A DNA stretch of 64,000 nt, from assembly GCF_050908995.1 (NCBI RefSeq), contig NC_135119.1, positions 3,348,001 through 3,412,000 on the forward strand, in the 5' to 3' direction. Positions 34,751-44,487 of the stretch are shown piece by piece. The notes under the pieces are model-generated. The model had not been told where the DNA came from, searched no databases, and saw only the letters and a list, made by a program, of their open reading frames with translations. Origin of the DNA: Andrena cerasifolii (taxonomy: Eukaryota; Arthropoda; Insecta; Hymenoptera; Andrenidae). Each line of letters starts with the position of its first letter. The stretch's first letter is position 1. Both the position numbers and the translations under genes were made by a program.

Positions 34751-35327
34751 AGGTGAATGTCCCAATTTCTGCTCATTTAAGAGGTTATTCATCATAAAGA
34801 AGGTGTAGAAAATTTGTTTGTCACCAAAATTTGCAGAGTAATTGATTAATTCTTTAATAATAATTCAACCAATTCAAAAACTATTTTGAGAAAGATATTT
34901 CACGATGTTTAACTATTAGTAATTTGTAATTAAATACAATGCTCTAAATGTCCGTATTTCTCCTCACGAAAAATAGTAAAAAAAATCTAAATCCAGAGCA
35001 CAATACAGTATCTGTTTTTGTTATTAAATAAGAAGTTTTACTGCGAAAACTATTTTCTGCCCAATTATCGCATACCAATAGCGACGCTGTTCCTTAGCAC
35101 AACCAGCTAGTACACGATCGAAGAATCATGAGTCTCTCGTTTTAAAAGTTTTTCGTTGCTTATGCTGCACTTTGATTAGCCCCAATCTCGTGCAACACTC
35201 GCGTAAATGTTCCAATAATTTAGAATTATTTTGTTGCAACTGTAGTACAAACGTAACGCTTATAATAATAAGAAAAATACGAAATGAGCAGAAATGGGGA
35301 CATGAGCAGAAATTGGGACATTTACCT
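34751..35327. mobile_element. 577 bp TA-flanked MITE, AGGTAAATGTCCC family
   Basis: TA flanks both sides (34749-34750, 35328-35329). The left end AGGTGAATGTCCCAATTTCT and the right end (inverse AGGTAAATGTCCCAATTTCT, then GCTC) agree over about 24 bp. AATGAGCAGAAATGGGGACA gives an additional inner copy on the right. The tip resembles that of the pogo relic at 14246, so it is likely mobilised by a pogo-type transposase. Confidence 0.75.
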
Positions 35328-35384
35328 TAAACCAGGATTGACTAACCGGTAGCACGCGGGCCACCGGGGGCAGAGTTGTGCAAA

Positions 35385-35935
35385 ATTACAATTGAATTAC
35401 TCCATGAATTATAATTACAAAATAATTGAATTACATCGTATTCAATTACATTGTAATTCGTAATTCAGATCTCGCATTCAATTAAAATACATTGCAATTC
35501 GTAATGCAATGTATTTGCAATTGTAATTGCAACTATGCATTACATTGTACTAACAATGTAACTGAATTATAATTACGAATTAAGAGGTAACCAAATTGAG
35601 AGGTAATAAGAGGTGGGAAAGAAGTATGTAGGTAAAGGTTTCGAACAGAAAACAATTATTATGAATGTTGAATATGGTATTATTAAGTTTATAATATATA
35701 AATAGAAATAAACTCCTTTGTTACACTTTTTCCATTTACTTTTCTCACTTCTTCAGATTTTTGAGTTGTAATTTAATTACATTGTAATTCAATTATACGC
35801 ACAATTACAGTAATTAGTAATTGAATTAATTGAAAAGTTTGAATTATGTAATTGAGTCACAACGTAATTGAATTACTATGTAATTGAAATACAATGTAAT
35901 TAAATTACGTAATTAAAATACAGTGTAATTCAATT
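35385..35935. repeat. AT-rich degenerate tandem repeat
   Basis: Words such as TGTAATTCAATTACA, GTAATTGAATTAC and AATGTAATT recur irregularly in both orientations over ~550 bp. A ~120 bp break at 35620-35755 is less repetitive. Confidence 0.7.
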
Positions 35936-35955
35936 AGCATAACTGTGATCGGAGG

Positions 35956-36242
35956 CACCTCTGTCTTGCTACCACGCTGAACGGTCCCCCTCCATACCTA
36001 CCAGACTCTGACGATCGCAGTCGAAAAGAGAAGGGAAGAAGGAGAAATCCACTGCGATCGTCAGAGTCTGCTAAGTATGGAGGGGGGCCGTTCAGCGTAG
36101 CAGCAAAGCGGAGGTGCCCCCCTCCATACTTACCAGACTCTGACGATCGCAGTCGAAAAGAGAAGGGAAGAAGGAGAAATCCACTGCGATCGTCAGAGTC
36201 TGGTAAGTATGAAGGGGGGCCGTTCAGCGTAGCAGCAAAGCG
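35956..36242. repeat. Two tandem hairpin units of ~145 bp
   Basis: Each unit reads CCCCTCCATACNTACCAGAC then TCTGACGATCGCAGT, a GA-rich loop (AAAAGAGAAGGGAAGAAGGA), then ACTGCGATCGTCAGA and GTATGGAGGGGGGCCGTTCAG. Stems are about 35 bp. Unit 1 is about 35975-36107 and unit 2 about 36117-36242, joined by GTAGCAGCAAAGCGG. A 111-codon minus-strand frame crosses both but is only a consequence of the duplication. Confidence 0.8.
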
Positions 36243-36285
36243 GGGAACCGCCGGTGGCTCGCGAGCCACCAGTTAGTCAACCCTG

Positions 36286-36780
36286 ACATAGATGATCTAA
36301 CAATGGTATATTTTAATACCGAAACAGTATAATTGGGTATTTTTTGACGAATCATTTTCCTATTTTTAATTCTACTTTTAATCTATACAGAGTGTCCTGC
36401 CAAGGAAATAACACCTAATCAGCATCTCTGTTGTTAAAGAAATGAAAAGTATTCCAGTATAATCATTTCATTCAATATATATCGAATATTAAATATTAAA
36501 TGGCCTGTTAGTCTGCTGAATAATGTACATAGCGATAAATATATGAACAACGTCATGCCAAATAATTAGCTTTGTGAATCGAAGCGTAATTCCGGCGCCA
36601 AACACTGGGTCTTTGTTTGGCAATGCACAGATATTTAATATATTCGATAATGAATACATTCAAAAAACTGGTTCCAATGATTCAGCCACGCATCAATAAT
36701 GCAACGCTTCCGATGTTTAATGGCCCGCAATATTATGCTACTGCTACATATACTGAATAAGTAGAATCACTATGATGACT
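36286..36780. other. Stretch with one repeat tip
   Basis: ATACAGAGTGTCCTGCCAAG at 36387 resembles the tip of the CAGGGTGTCC palindromes but has no partner. The remainder is AT-rich with no recognised content. Confidence 0.3.
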
Positions 36781-37071
36781 TTAAGTTCCATAGATCTCAA
36801 AATTATTTTTGTTACAAAATTGCCCCGGGCATCGATGTAAATCTGATTCATACTGTTTTGCTGTAGCTGGGGTGAAAGGTGCTATAAAAGTATCTACTGC
36901 CTCTAAAAAAGGCTTCGCCGATACTCTGCCTGCCATTAAATATAGGTGTTTTGTTTGTGGATAAGGTTTTCTTCTGCATGGAGACAATAATAAATTAACA
37001 TCTCGTTAGAAACTGGTAGGATCTCTTATAAGCAAGTTTAAAAACAAAGAGTACCATGATTGGCTTGGTCA
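36781..37071 (-). pseudogene. DIRS-like element: pol end and recombinase start
   Basis: Minus-strand reading gives PSQSWYSLFLNLLIRDPTSF, a stop, then LLLSPCRRKPYPQ, LYLMAGRVSAK, and then FIAPFTPATAKQYESDLHRC and QFCNKNNFEIYG. In DIRS-type retrotransposons the pol end carries W(P/S)TQPWYP.L, and soon afterwards the tyrosine recombinase core-binding domain begins with a T.KQY...W..FC pattern, as here. The coding trace stops near 36781 and the catalytic recombinase domain is missing. It is separated from the RNase H fragment (39506 onward) by the foldback element at 37072-39505. Confidence 0.7.
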
Positions 37072-39505
37072 ATCAAGAGACACGGTAGTGTCTCGCGCCA
37101 AGTATATATAGGTATATGCGCAGCGCGAGACACTACCGTGGCTATATTACGCCGAGCAGTTTTTGGAAAAACCCTGAGATTACCGAATCTCAATAACGGC
37201 TGATTCCATTAAGTTTTGAATGGTCTTAATGGATAGCTTGGGTTTGATTTACATCAGAAAAGTGTCTTCGTTTTGTTCCTACGTGCCTTATGAGCTGAGA
37301 TATTCCGATGCAAAGTTGCAATTTGGCGAATTTTATGTTAAGAGATTTTCTCCATCGTCAACTGTGGGCAAGAGGGGGACATGAAAGGGAGAGGAAATGT
37401 CTCTCAGGCACGTCGTTCATTGGATGAAGGTTTCGGCCCATCGCGTAACAAATTGTTGTCACGTGACAGCCAGACCAGCACATCTGTCAAGGTAAACGTA
37501 ATCTAGCTAGTGTCAAACTATCATAACCTGCCAAGTGTCAAATAAGGTAAGTAGTCAACATTTTTCCAATGTCGCGAGTTTTTACACCATATAGGACAGT
37601 GAATTATTGTCTCAATTAATAAGATAAGTCGCCAAAATTTTTTAATACATTTTTTATGTAGAGCTTCTAGAAACGAAGGGGACGCACAGACTTGGAAGTT
37701 GCCCGGAGAAGGTTCGACAGAGAAATATCTTCTTTCGCACAGGTTTCTAGAAATTTATACCAGGCATGTACAAAATAATAATATATTGTAACAAATTGAA
37801 TTTAAATTGCCAGATATTTTTATACCAGTAAGCCATTTTTAATTTAGAGTTTCTATATAAAGCTTATAGAAGCGAAGGGGACGCACGGGCTTGGAGAGAA
37901 ATAAAGGGGACGCACAGGCTCCGATAGAAAGGAAGGGGACTCACAGGCTTGGAGGTTGTCCGAAGAAGGTTAGATAAACAGAGAAGCATCTTGTTTCGCA
38001 CAAGTTTCTGGAAATTTGTAAAATAAGGTAAATCGATAAAATTTTTCAAATTAGCGTAGCATTATGAATTAAAAAAATTATGGCGTACTGCTTGCAATGT
38101 AGAGTAAGTCACATTCGTGAAGAAAGTACGCTGAAAACGCATCTCTCTCGATACTTTCCAATCTTTTGTGAAAGATATTCGTAATACATTATTAATTAAA
38201 ATCCACAGTAGTTCCCACGCTATTGATTAATTTTATTAGTTTCCCATTAAAAATATTTCAATTCACCAATAAACATACTAAATTAATTTTATTCCAACAT
38301 CAATAAATTGTGCGTTAAAAATATTGCATCTCTTTGTTCATTTTCGCTCAATTACCATTAGCATTTAAATTTCCTCCAACTAGACTTTCTGCTATACGCT
38401 CTCACCCCCTTCGGACACATTATGTAGTCTCTACACTTACTATAGCAAAAGTCCACTCTTTTTCTATAAGTTCTACATTAGGTTGTAACTAAAAAATGTG
38501 GCTTTTATATATTTACAGATAATCGAAGCAGCAGATGGTGCAGTGTGATCTACGTCAGAGAATAAAATTTATTGTGGCATAGTATTATATTAATTAAACG
38601 ATTTTATTCAGCTTTGATCCTCTGTTTGCTTCTTGTATGTTTGCTTCATATCTGAAAACTCAAATTTAAACCAATTCCACCAATCCAATTGTCTTGTAGC
38701 TTTGCAGGCGTGCGTAGTTTGGATGGCAATATAATATATTGTTAAAAAAATAACCCCGAGGCGGTGAAAAAATTATCCAGTCATCAATCAACACTACAAA
38801 ATATCTGAAATCTCCACAAAATTACCTTTTTTAAAAAAAAGGTACAAAAAAGAGCGCCAAGTATATAATCCGATCAAAAAGAATCTTATTTAAAAACATT
38901 GTCGTAAATTAATATAAATTTATTAATGTGCTATATTTAACTTTACAAAAGTAACGATATACAAAAATTGCGCCAATTATCACAATGGCTATTTATACAA
39001 AGAAAAAATGTATTAAATAATATTAAGCAGATATATTTTTATATAAATAAATATTTTAATACGAATAAATATTGTATTCAAAATACTTGGCGCTGCTCCC
39101 CCCCCCCAAAAAATGTTAATTGTCTTGGTTAATAAATAAAACAAGACAAGACACCACTGTGAGACAAGAAAGAAAGAAAAAGATTTTAATGCAAATTATA
39201 CACAGTTATTCAGTTTAGTAACACCAATTCAGAGAGCAGCGCCAAGTATTTTGAATAAAATATTTATTTGTATAAAAATATATCTGCTTAATATTATTTA
39301 ATACATTTTTTCTTTGTATAAATAGCCATTGTGATAATTGGCGCAATTTTTGTATATTATTACTTTTATAAAGTTAAACATAGCACATTAATAAATTTAT
39401 ATTAATTTACGACAATGTTTTTAAATAAGATTCTTTTTGAGCGAATTATATACTTGGCGCTCTTTTTTGTACTTTTTTTATAAAAAAGGTAATTTTGTGG
39501 GGTTA
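37072..39505 (+). mobile_element. Full-length 2.43 kb foldback element (copy 2)
   Basis: The left end ATCAAGAGACACGG leads into a strong hairpin (CACGGTAGTGTCTCGCG / CGCGAGACACTACCGTG, 37081-37137). Then comes the 1.6 kb body shared with 16977-18580, and finally a foldback: left arm 38811-39100 and right arm 39225-39503, both carrying GCGCCAAGTAT, TATTTATACAAAGAAAAAAT and CAAAATTACC. The loop contains ACAAGACAAGACACCAC. Because DIRS coding sequence resumes on both sides, the insertion limits are known to within a few bases. No transposase is seen. A Helitron, P-like or other origin cannot be decided. Confidence 0.75.
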
Positions 39506-39936
39506 AGGATAGCAATGATGCATGATGCCCTGATCTTCTTTGATTTTTACTAATGTTCTTAAAATTAGTCCAAAAGGATGAAACACCGAAAAACTTCAGT
39601 TTGTCCATTTGATATTAAATGCATCAATAAGTAACGCTCCTGAATCAGACATCCAAGAGACAAATTTTGTACATTTAGTATTCATTTTGCAAACAAAGAG
39701 ATCAATGATAGCCTACTAAACTGTCTTACGACCATATCAAAGGCTTTATTACATAGTTCCTATTCTATGTCCTCATTCTTTATTCTAGATAGGCTATCTG
39801 CCTGTTTATTACCCACTGACGCTATATTTAAAGCAAACAAAAAAATCTTTCTATCCTCTGCCCATTGCCAGATCTTTCTTTCCAGCTTATTATATGATAC
39901 GAATTTAACGCCCGCCCATCTCAGTTACATATGATA

Positions 39937-40800
39937 TACGAGGGGAGCCTACAAGAAGCGGGAATTGTATTCTGGAGGACGGGCCCTTTGTAACACAGGT
40001 TTACCCGGTAAGTGAATGTTCTGGGAACCTTTCTGCATGAGCGTACCAACGGGCGTTGTTGTGAAAGCTTGCGTTTGGCTCCAGTCAATATTTCTGTAAG
40101 ACGCTTTCAACGAAGTTGCCTATTTCGTGATGGCTGAGCGTACGACAGTGAAATTTTGTTTCCTGTTCAGGAGAAATGCGGCGAAAATGATTGTTCTGCT
40201 ACAGACAGCTTGCAAAGAAGGTGCTCTGAGTAAAACACAGGTGTACGAATGGTTTTCCCGTTTTAAACGAGGCGAAACGTCGATTGGCGATCGAAGTCGA
40301 TCCAGGCGCGTCCTTCGACCAGCATCGCTGACGAAACTATGGTAACATTTTGTCCAGCCCTCGTGGAAGACCGCGATCGGACCATTGATAAACTTGTGGA
40401 GTTAACTGGGGTGTCGTGGAATTCCTGTCAGCGAATTTTATCGGAAGATTTGGGCATGAAACGAGTTGCAGCAAAATTCGTGCCTCGCTCGCTCAAGCAT
40501 GAACCCGCACCGCGCTGAGTATTCAGCAGTTTTTGACCAAATACGGCTTGACCCCCGAGCCCCACCCTTCCTGTTCACCCGATCTCGCTCAGTGCGCTTT
40601 TTTGTCGTTTCCCCGGAAGAAAAAAGTCCTCAACAGGAGACGGAAGAAAAAACGACACGAGCACTAAAAGGCATCAAATTCGAAAAATTCTGAAACTGTT
40701 TTGAGCAATGGAAAAAACGTCGCGATAAGTGTATTGCATCGCACGGAGAGTAATTTGAAGGTAACTGAATAAATTCCGGTTTTCTGTGTCTCCCCTCGTA
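39937..40800 (+). mobile_element. Internally deleted mariner, 864 bp with TA sites
   Basis: The left end TACGAGGGGAGCCTACAAGA and the right end (inverse TACGAGGGGAGACACAGAAA) form a TIR of about 28 bp, with TA at both limits. It is inserted in the DIRS-like RNase H between codons for DNTAS and Y, and the host frame resumes if the element and one TA are removed. It is shorter than the usual ~1.3 kb of mariner because the middle of the transposase is missing. Confidence 0.85.
40130..40770 (+). pseudogene. Mariner transposase with catalytic core deleted
   Basis: It starts MAERTTVKFCFLFRRNAAKM and has the N-terminal helix-turn-helix region LSKTQVYEWFSRFKRGETSI, then DRTIDKLVELTGVSW and AKFVPRSL. 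It then jumps to FLTKYGLTPEPHPS and SPDLAQC (third Asp of the DD34D triad) and ends with CFEQWKKR and KCIASHGE. Both first catalytic Asp regions are absent, and frameshifts and stops separate the pieces. Family: mariner, a different lineage from the remnant at 1-655. Inactive. Confidence 0.85.
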
Positions 40801-40844
40801 GATGCGGTGTTATCGATCCTGAGAAGTAAATGACAATTACTTAA

Positions 40845-41588
40845 GGGGTTATACCTAGTCAGGTGGTCGAAGAGAGGCGAATGTTTGTGAATTTTTTTTG
40901 AAAAAGCAGAAGCATATATTTCTACAGAACTTTTTGCACTTAAAAGAGCAACATTTGTAGAACACTTGATAATTTTTTTCGAAGAAAAATATTTAAGTTT
41001 ATAGTAAAGTAACAGGCGACATCCAAGAAGCCTTTTTAAAAATTTGGTTTTGCGGTGAGCACTGCCATTCGGAACCAGATTATCCAAAATCGAAAAACAA
41101 AAAAGATTTCGTTAGAATATTAATGTATCCTCTGACTAACGGGGGGAATCTCCAAAATATTAATTTAAAACAAAATGGCGGCTAGTTGAAGCCGAAGTCC
41201 TGAATTTTTTTCACGTGATTTTTCCACGAAAAAATCAGGATTTCAACTTTAAACAGCCGCCATTTTGTTTCAAATTAATATTTCGGAAATATCCCCCGTT
41301 AATCAGAGAATACACTTTCAGAGAATATACTTTTTTCATTTTAATTTTAGATAATCTGGTTCCGAATGGCAGTGCCTACCGCAAAACTAAATTTATAAAA
41401 AGGCTTCTTGGATGTCGGTTGTTATTTTATTATAAATGTAAATATTTTTCTTCGAAAAAATTAACAAGTGTTCTCTAAATGTTGCTCTTTTACGTGCGAA
41501 AAGATCTGTAAAAATATATGCCACCAGTTTTTAAAAAAAAATTCACAAACATTCGCTTCTTTTCGGCCGTCTGACTAGGTATAACCCC
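40845..41588. mobile_element. TTAA-flanked palindrome, family B copy 1 (744 bp)
   Basis: TTAA at 40841-40844 and 41589-41592. The ends are GGGGTTATACCTAGTCAG and its inverse. The arms of ~330 bp pair closely (GCGGTGAGCACTGCCATTCG, GGATGTCG, AACAAAATGGCGGCT and partners) around AATTTTTTTCACGTGATTTT. It is inserted in the DIRS-like RNase H reading frame. Copy 2 is at 48105-48604. Confidence 0.88.
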
Positions 41589-41660
41589 TTAAATGAAGCT
41601 CTACTACCGACTATTGTGCAAAACGTGATAAAACCACAGCCACTTTGAGAAAGCTAATTT

Positions 41661-42294
41661 TTTTATTCTTTCGTAAACAGCAATGTTTGCTTAACGTCGC
41701 GAGCTTAATAGACACATTTTGTAGAAGAACGTAGTTACAAGTAACATTATTGCAATTGTAGGAGAAAAAGAGTCAGGATGACCCAGGATGAACCGCTAGG
41801 AGAGTGTATCACAGTCGCTGTATTTCAGATTCTATACGTAAGAGCGTGTTATAGTGTAGAACAATCCACTCATTGTCAGTACAAGCCAAACAGTTTATCC
41901 TCCATTTCATATAAGAGTAGACCTACCGATCTGCGAAACTCCCTCGGATCTGACACACGCGATTGGTCTTAGCACTTTCCTTGCCGGTTTCCTACCAATC
42001 AACAGTTGTACTTACATCCCTGCGCGGAACGAATCTACTCTAAAGTGGAATGCAGTACAGTAGTATCTACCTATTAACTAATCAATAATTTCGATTTCTT
42101 CTTTGTTATTTTTCTTGAATAATTATGTGGGCTAATCTCCCGACACTTCGGGAGAGATGGCCACATGTCATGGATTCAGATTGCAACCTGATTTTCAGGA
42201 AACATTGTCTTCAAGGAAATATTGGTCACTTTTCTTGAATCAGCATAATATATTAACATATTTGGTTTATTTTGATAGAATAAATAACATCAAT
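41661..42294. other. Stretch without recognised gene
   Basis: Expected position of the missing DIRS reverse transcriptase, but no RT motifs could be read on the minus strand. Bases 41940-42030 share short blocks with 1855-2146. A CTCCCGACACTTCGGGAG hairpin lies at 42137-42154. Confidence 0.35.
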
Positions 42295-43505
42295 GTTAAA
42301 TTTAATTAAAAAAAGGTAAAAAAAGTGCGCCAATTATATGTGTGCGCGCAGACGAACGAAAAAAAACTGTCGTAAATTTATTAGTGTGCTATATTTAGCT
42401 TTACAAAATTAATGATATACAAAAATTGCGCCAATTATAACAATGGCTATTTATACAAACAAAAATGTATTAAATAATATTAAGCAGATATATTTTTATT
42501 TTATACAAATAAATGTTTCAATAGCAATAAATATTTTATTCAAAATACTTGGCGCTGCGAAACCGAAAAATGTTAATTGTCTTGATATAAATAATAAAAT
42601 AAGACAAGACACCACTGAGACAAGAAAGAAAGAAAAATATTTATGCAATTTATACATATTTATTCAGTTTAGCAACACCAATTCGGAGCGCAGCGCCAAG
42701 TATTTTGAATAAAATATTTATTGCTATTGAAATATTTATTATACGTACTTTCTTCACTAGCGTGACTTACTCTACATTGCAAGCAATCCGCCATCATTTT
42801 CTGAATTCTTAATGCTATGTCTTTTCACAAATTTTGACAACTTACCTTATTTGACAATTTTCCAGGAACTTGTGCGAAAGAAGATGCTTCTCTATCTATC
42901 TAAGTAACCTTCTCCGGACAACCTCCAAGCCTGTGCATCCCCTTCATTTCTATCTAAGCCCGTATGTCCCCTTCGTTTCTATAAACTCTACATAAATAGA
43001 CAATAATTCAGTGTCCCATTTAAAAAATTTTGACAACTTACCTTATTTGACACTTGGCAGGTTATGTGTCATTGACGTTACGTTTGCCTTGACAGGTGTG
43101 CTCTCTGTCTGGTTGTCACGTCACAACAATTTGTTACGCGATTGGCCAAAACCTTCATCGAATGAACGACGTGCCTGAAAGACATTTCCTCACCCTTTCA
43201 TGCTCCCCTCTTGCCTACACTTGACGATGGAGAAAATCTCTTAACATAAAATTCGCCAAATTGCAACTTTGCATCGGAATATCTCAGCTCATAAGGCACG
43301 TAGGAACAAAACGAAGACACTTTTCTCATGTAAATCAAACCCAAGCTATCCATTAAGACCATTCAAAACTTAATCGGCTCAACCATTATTGAGATTCGAT
43401 AATCGAAGGGTTCTTCCAAATCCTGCTCGGCGTAATATAGCCACAGCCGTCTCGCGCTGCGCATGAACTTGGCGCGAGACACTACCGTGTCTCTTGATAG
43501 CCAGT
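42295..43505 (-). mobile_element. Foldback element, copy 3 (rearranged)
   Basis: Bases 42300-42720 match the foldback end of the 37072 element (GCGCCAATTATA, AACACCAATTCGGAGCGCAG, ACAAGACACCACTGAGACAA). Bases 42745-43505 match, in inverted orientation, the left ~1 kb including CGCGAGACACTACCGTGTCT and the TCTTGAT tip. The middle ~700 bp of the body is missing. It confirms the outer tip of the family independently of copy 2. Confidence 0.7.
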
Positions 43506-43509
43506 TTAT

Positions 43510-44126
43510 GTTAGGTGGGTCAACTATCCCGGACTTATCCTACTAACGGGGCGCGGCGCGGCCTATTTGCCTGTCACACGCTAGGTCGTTTCCCGAAATG
43601 ACACTGCTTCCCTTCTCTACAGGGTGATTCTCTCGGTGCACCTGATCAAAGAGATCCGCCTGGTACCCCATGGCGAGGTCAACCCCCCGTGGTGCCTCTC
43701 CTATTTTCATGGATTTCGACCCTCGAAGAGGTTGGAGTACCTATTAAGAACTGCGAAATGCCTTAAGGAGTTAGACCTGCGCTGTTCAGCGTGGGGGCCC
43801 CTTACGCGCCTGCTTCCCCTTCCAACCTTTCTTTCGAGCAGCGTGACTTGTTGTCAAGGAAACCTCGCGACGCTAAGAACGAGATCGTGACAGTTGCGGA
43901 GACAAGGAAGCTCAGACGCCATGCACGACATGGACGGTCACTGTTACTTTGACTCGGCGGCCTCTTTGCGCCATGACAACGGCGGACGATGGTGGGGCGG
44001 CTTTTGCCTCTCAAGAGGCAAGTTGGACAGCGCTGGGTTAGACTACTGTGACGGCCCGATAGAGTAGTAATCTTCTGATGCAAATTCTCTGATTAAATTG
44101 CGGTTTGGCACCTAATTTTAGTACAT
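43510..44126. other. GC-rich island of unknown content
   Basis: Markedly richer in G+C than its surroundings. It contains GGGGCGCGGCGCGGCC near 43549 and an open frame of 88 codons (43624-43890). The product (LIKEIRLVPHGEVNPPW, FRPSKRLEYLLRTAKCLKEL) matches no family I recognise; reading back 5' gives no better start. It could be an exon fragment, a processed pseudogene or a transposon piece. Confidence 0.3.
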
Positions 44127-44400
44127 TGTTGCGAGCACCCTTTGGATGGAATCCGGGGCCTGCTGGTGCTCGTGACAGGAACAAGAGGACAGCGAGAAGA
44201 AGGCGATCGGATCGATCGCCTGTCAAGCTGTCATTCGATAGCCAGACACCATTACGTGCAGACGCATCGACACTTATATATTTCTCGCGCATTAGAGATT
44301 GTATTCGGTTATATCTGTTACTCTGTTCTTGCTTAATGTTCTGTTGCTTTTGCTGTACTATCTCATTAAACTCCTGTTGTGCCGAGCCGAAATTATAACA
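44127..44400. mobile_element. Second TGTTGCGAGCACC LTR, 274 bp
   Basis: It starts TGTTGCGAGCACC and ends TTATAACA. It shares the first ~13 bases and a GCTGGTGCTCG block with the 276 bp LTR at 683-958, and has nearly the same length. The flanks ACAT and ATAT give only a 3/4 match for a 4 bp duplication. A TTATATA at about 44274 and ATTAAA at 44366 could be promoter and poly(A) elements. No internal retrotransposon sequence adjoins. Confidence 0.6.
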
Positions 44401-44487
44401 ATATTGTAAAACATTAAAAACAATTATAAAGGTTAAGAAAATATAAGTAGATGTATGCCCCGAGGTGGCTCCGAAATGTGGGGTTTA

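Larger units (their letters stand above)
35333..36285. mobile_element. hAT-like non-autonomous element
   Basis: The left tip CAGGATTGACTAACCGGTAG and the right tip (inverse CAGGGTTGACTAACTGGTGG) are followed by CGCGGGCCACC/CGCGAGCCACC. A CAG(G)G...AACCGGTGG tip with CGCG is typical of hAT elements. The expected 8 bp target duplication was not found. It lies directly beside the 34751-35327 MITE. The interior is filled by an AT minisatellite and two hairpins. Confidence 0.5.
39506..41660 (-). pseudogene. DIRS-like RNase H region, cut by two insertions
   Basis: Three minus-strand pieces join in order. Piece 1 (about 41660-41593) ends SVVELHLS. Piece 2 (40840-40801) reads NCHLLLRIDNTAS. Piece 3 (39936-39506) reads AGVKFVSYNKLERKIWQWAE, DRKIFLFALNIASVGNKQAD, LSLISLFAK, NTKCTKFVSW and SGALLIDAFNIKW. 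The (L)LRIDNT.A, KQADSLSR and KC.KFVSW..D..A..DAF...W blocks are the RNase H and post-RNase H signature of DIRS1-type retrotransposons. A palindrome (40845-41588) separates pieces 1 and 2, and a mariner (39937-40800) separates 2 and 3. In-frame stops and one frameshift are present. No reverse transcriptase domain was found upstream. Confidence 0.8.

Noticed and set aside
35934..36269. 111-codon minus-strand frame
   Set aside because: It spans two tandem hairpins and simply repeats itself; not a gene.
35333..36285. 8 bp target duplication for the hAT-like element
   Set aside because: Flanks CCTTAAAC and ACATAGAT do not match, so the hAT call rests on tips only and confidence was lowered.
41661..42294. 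DIRS reverse transcriptase expected here
   Set aside because: No RT motif could be read in any minus-strand frame; the region is left unassigned.
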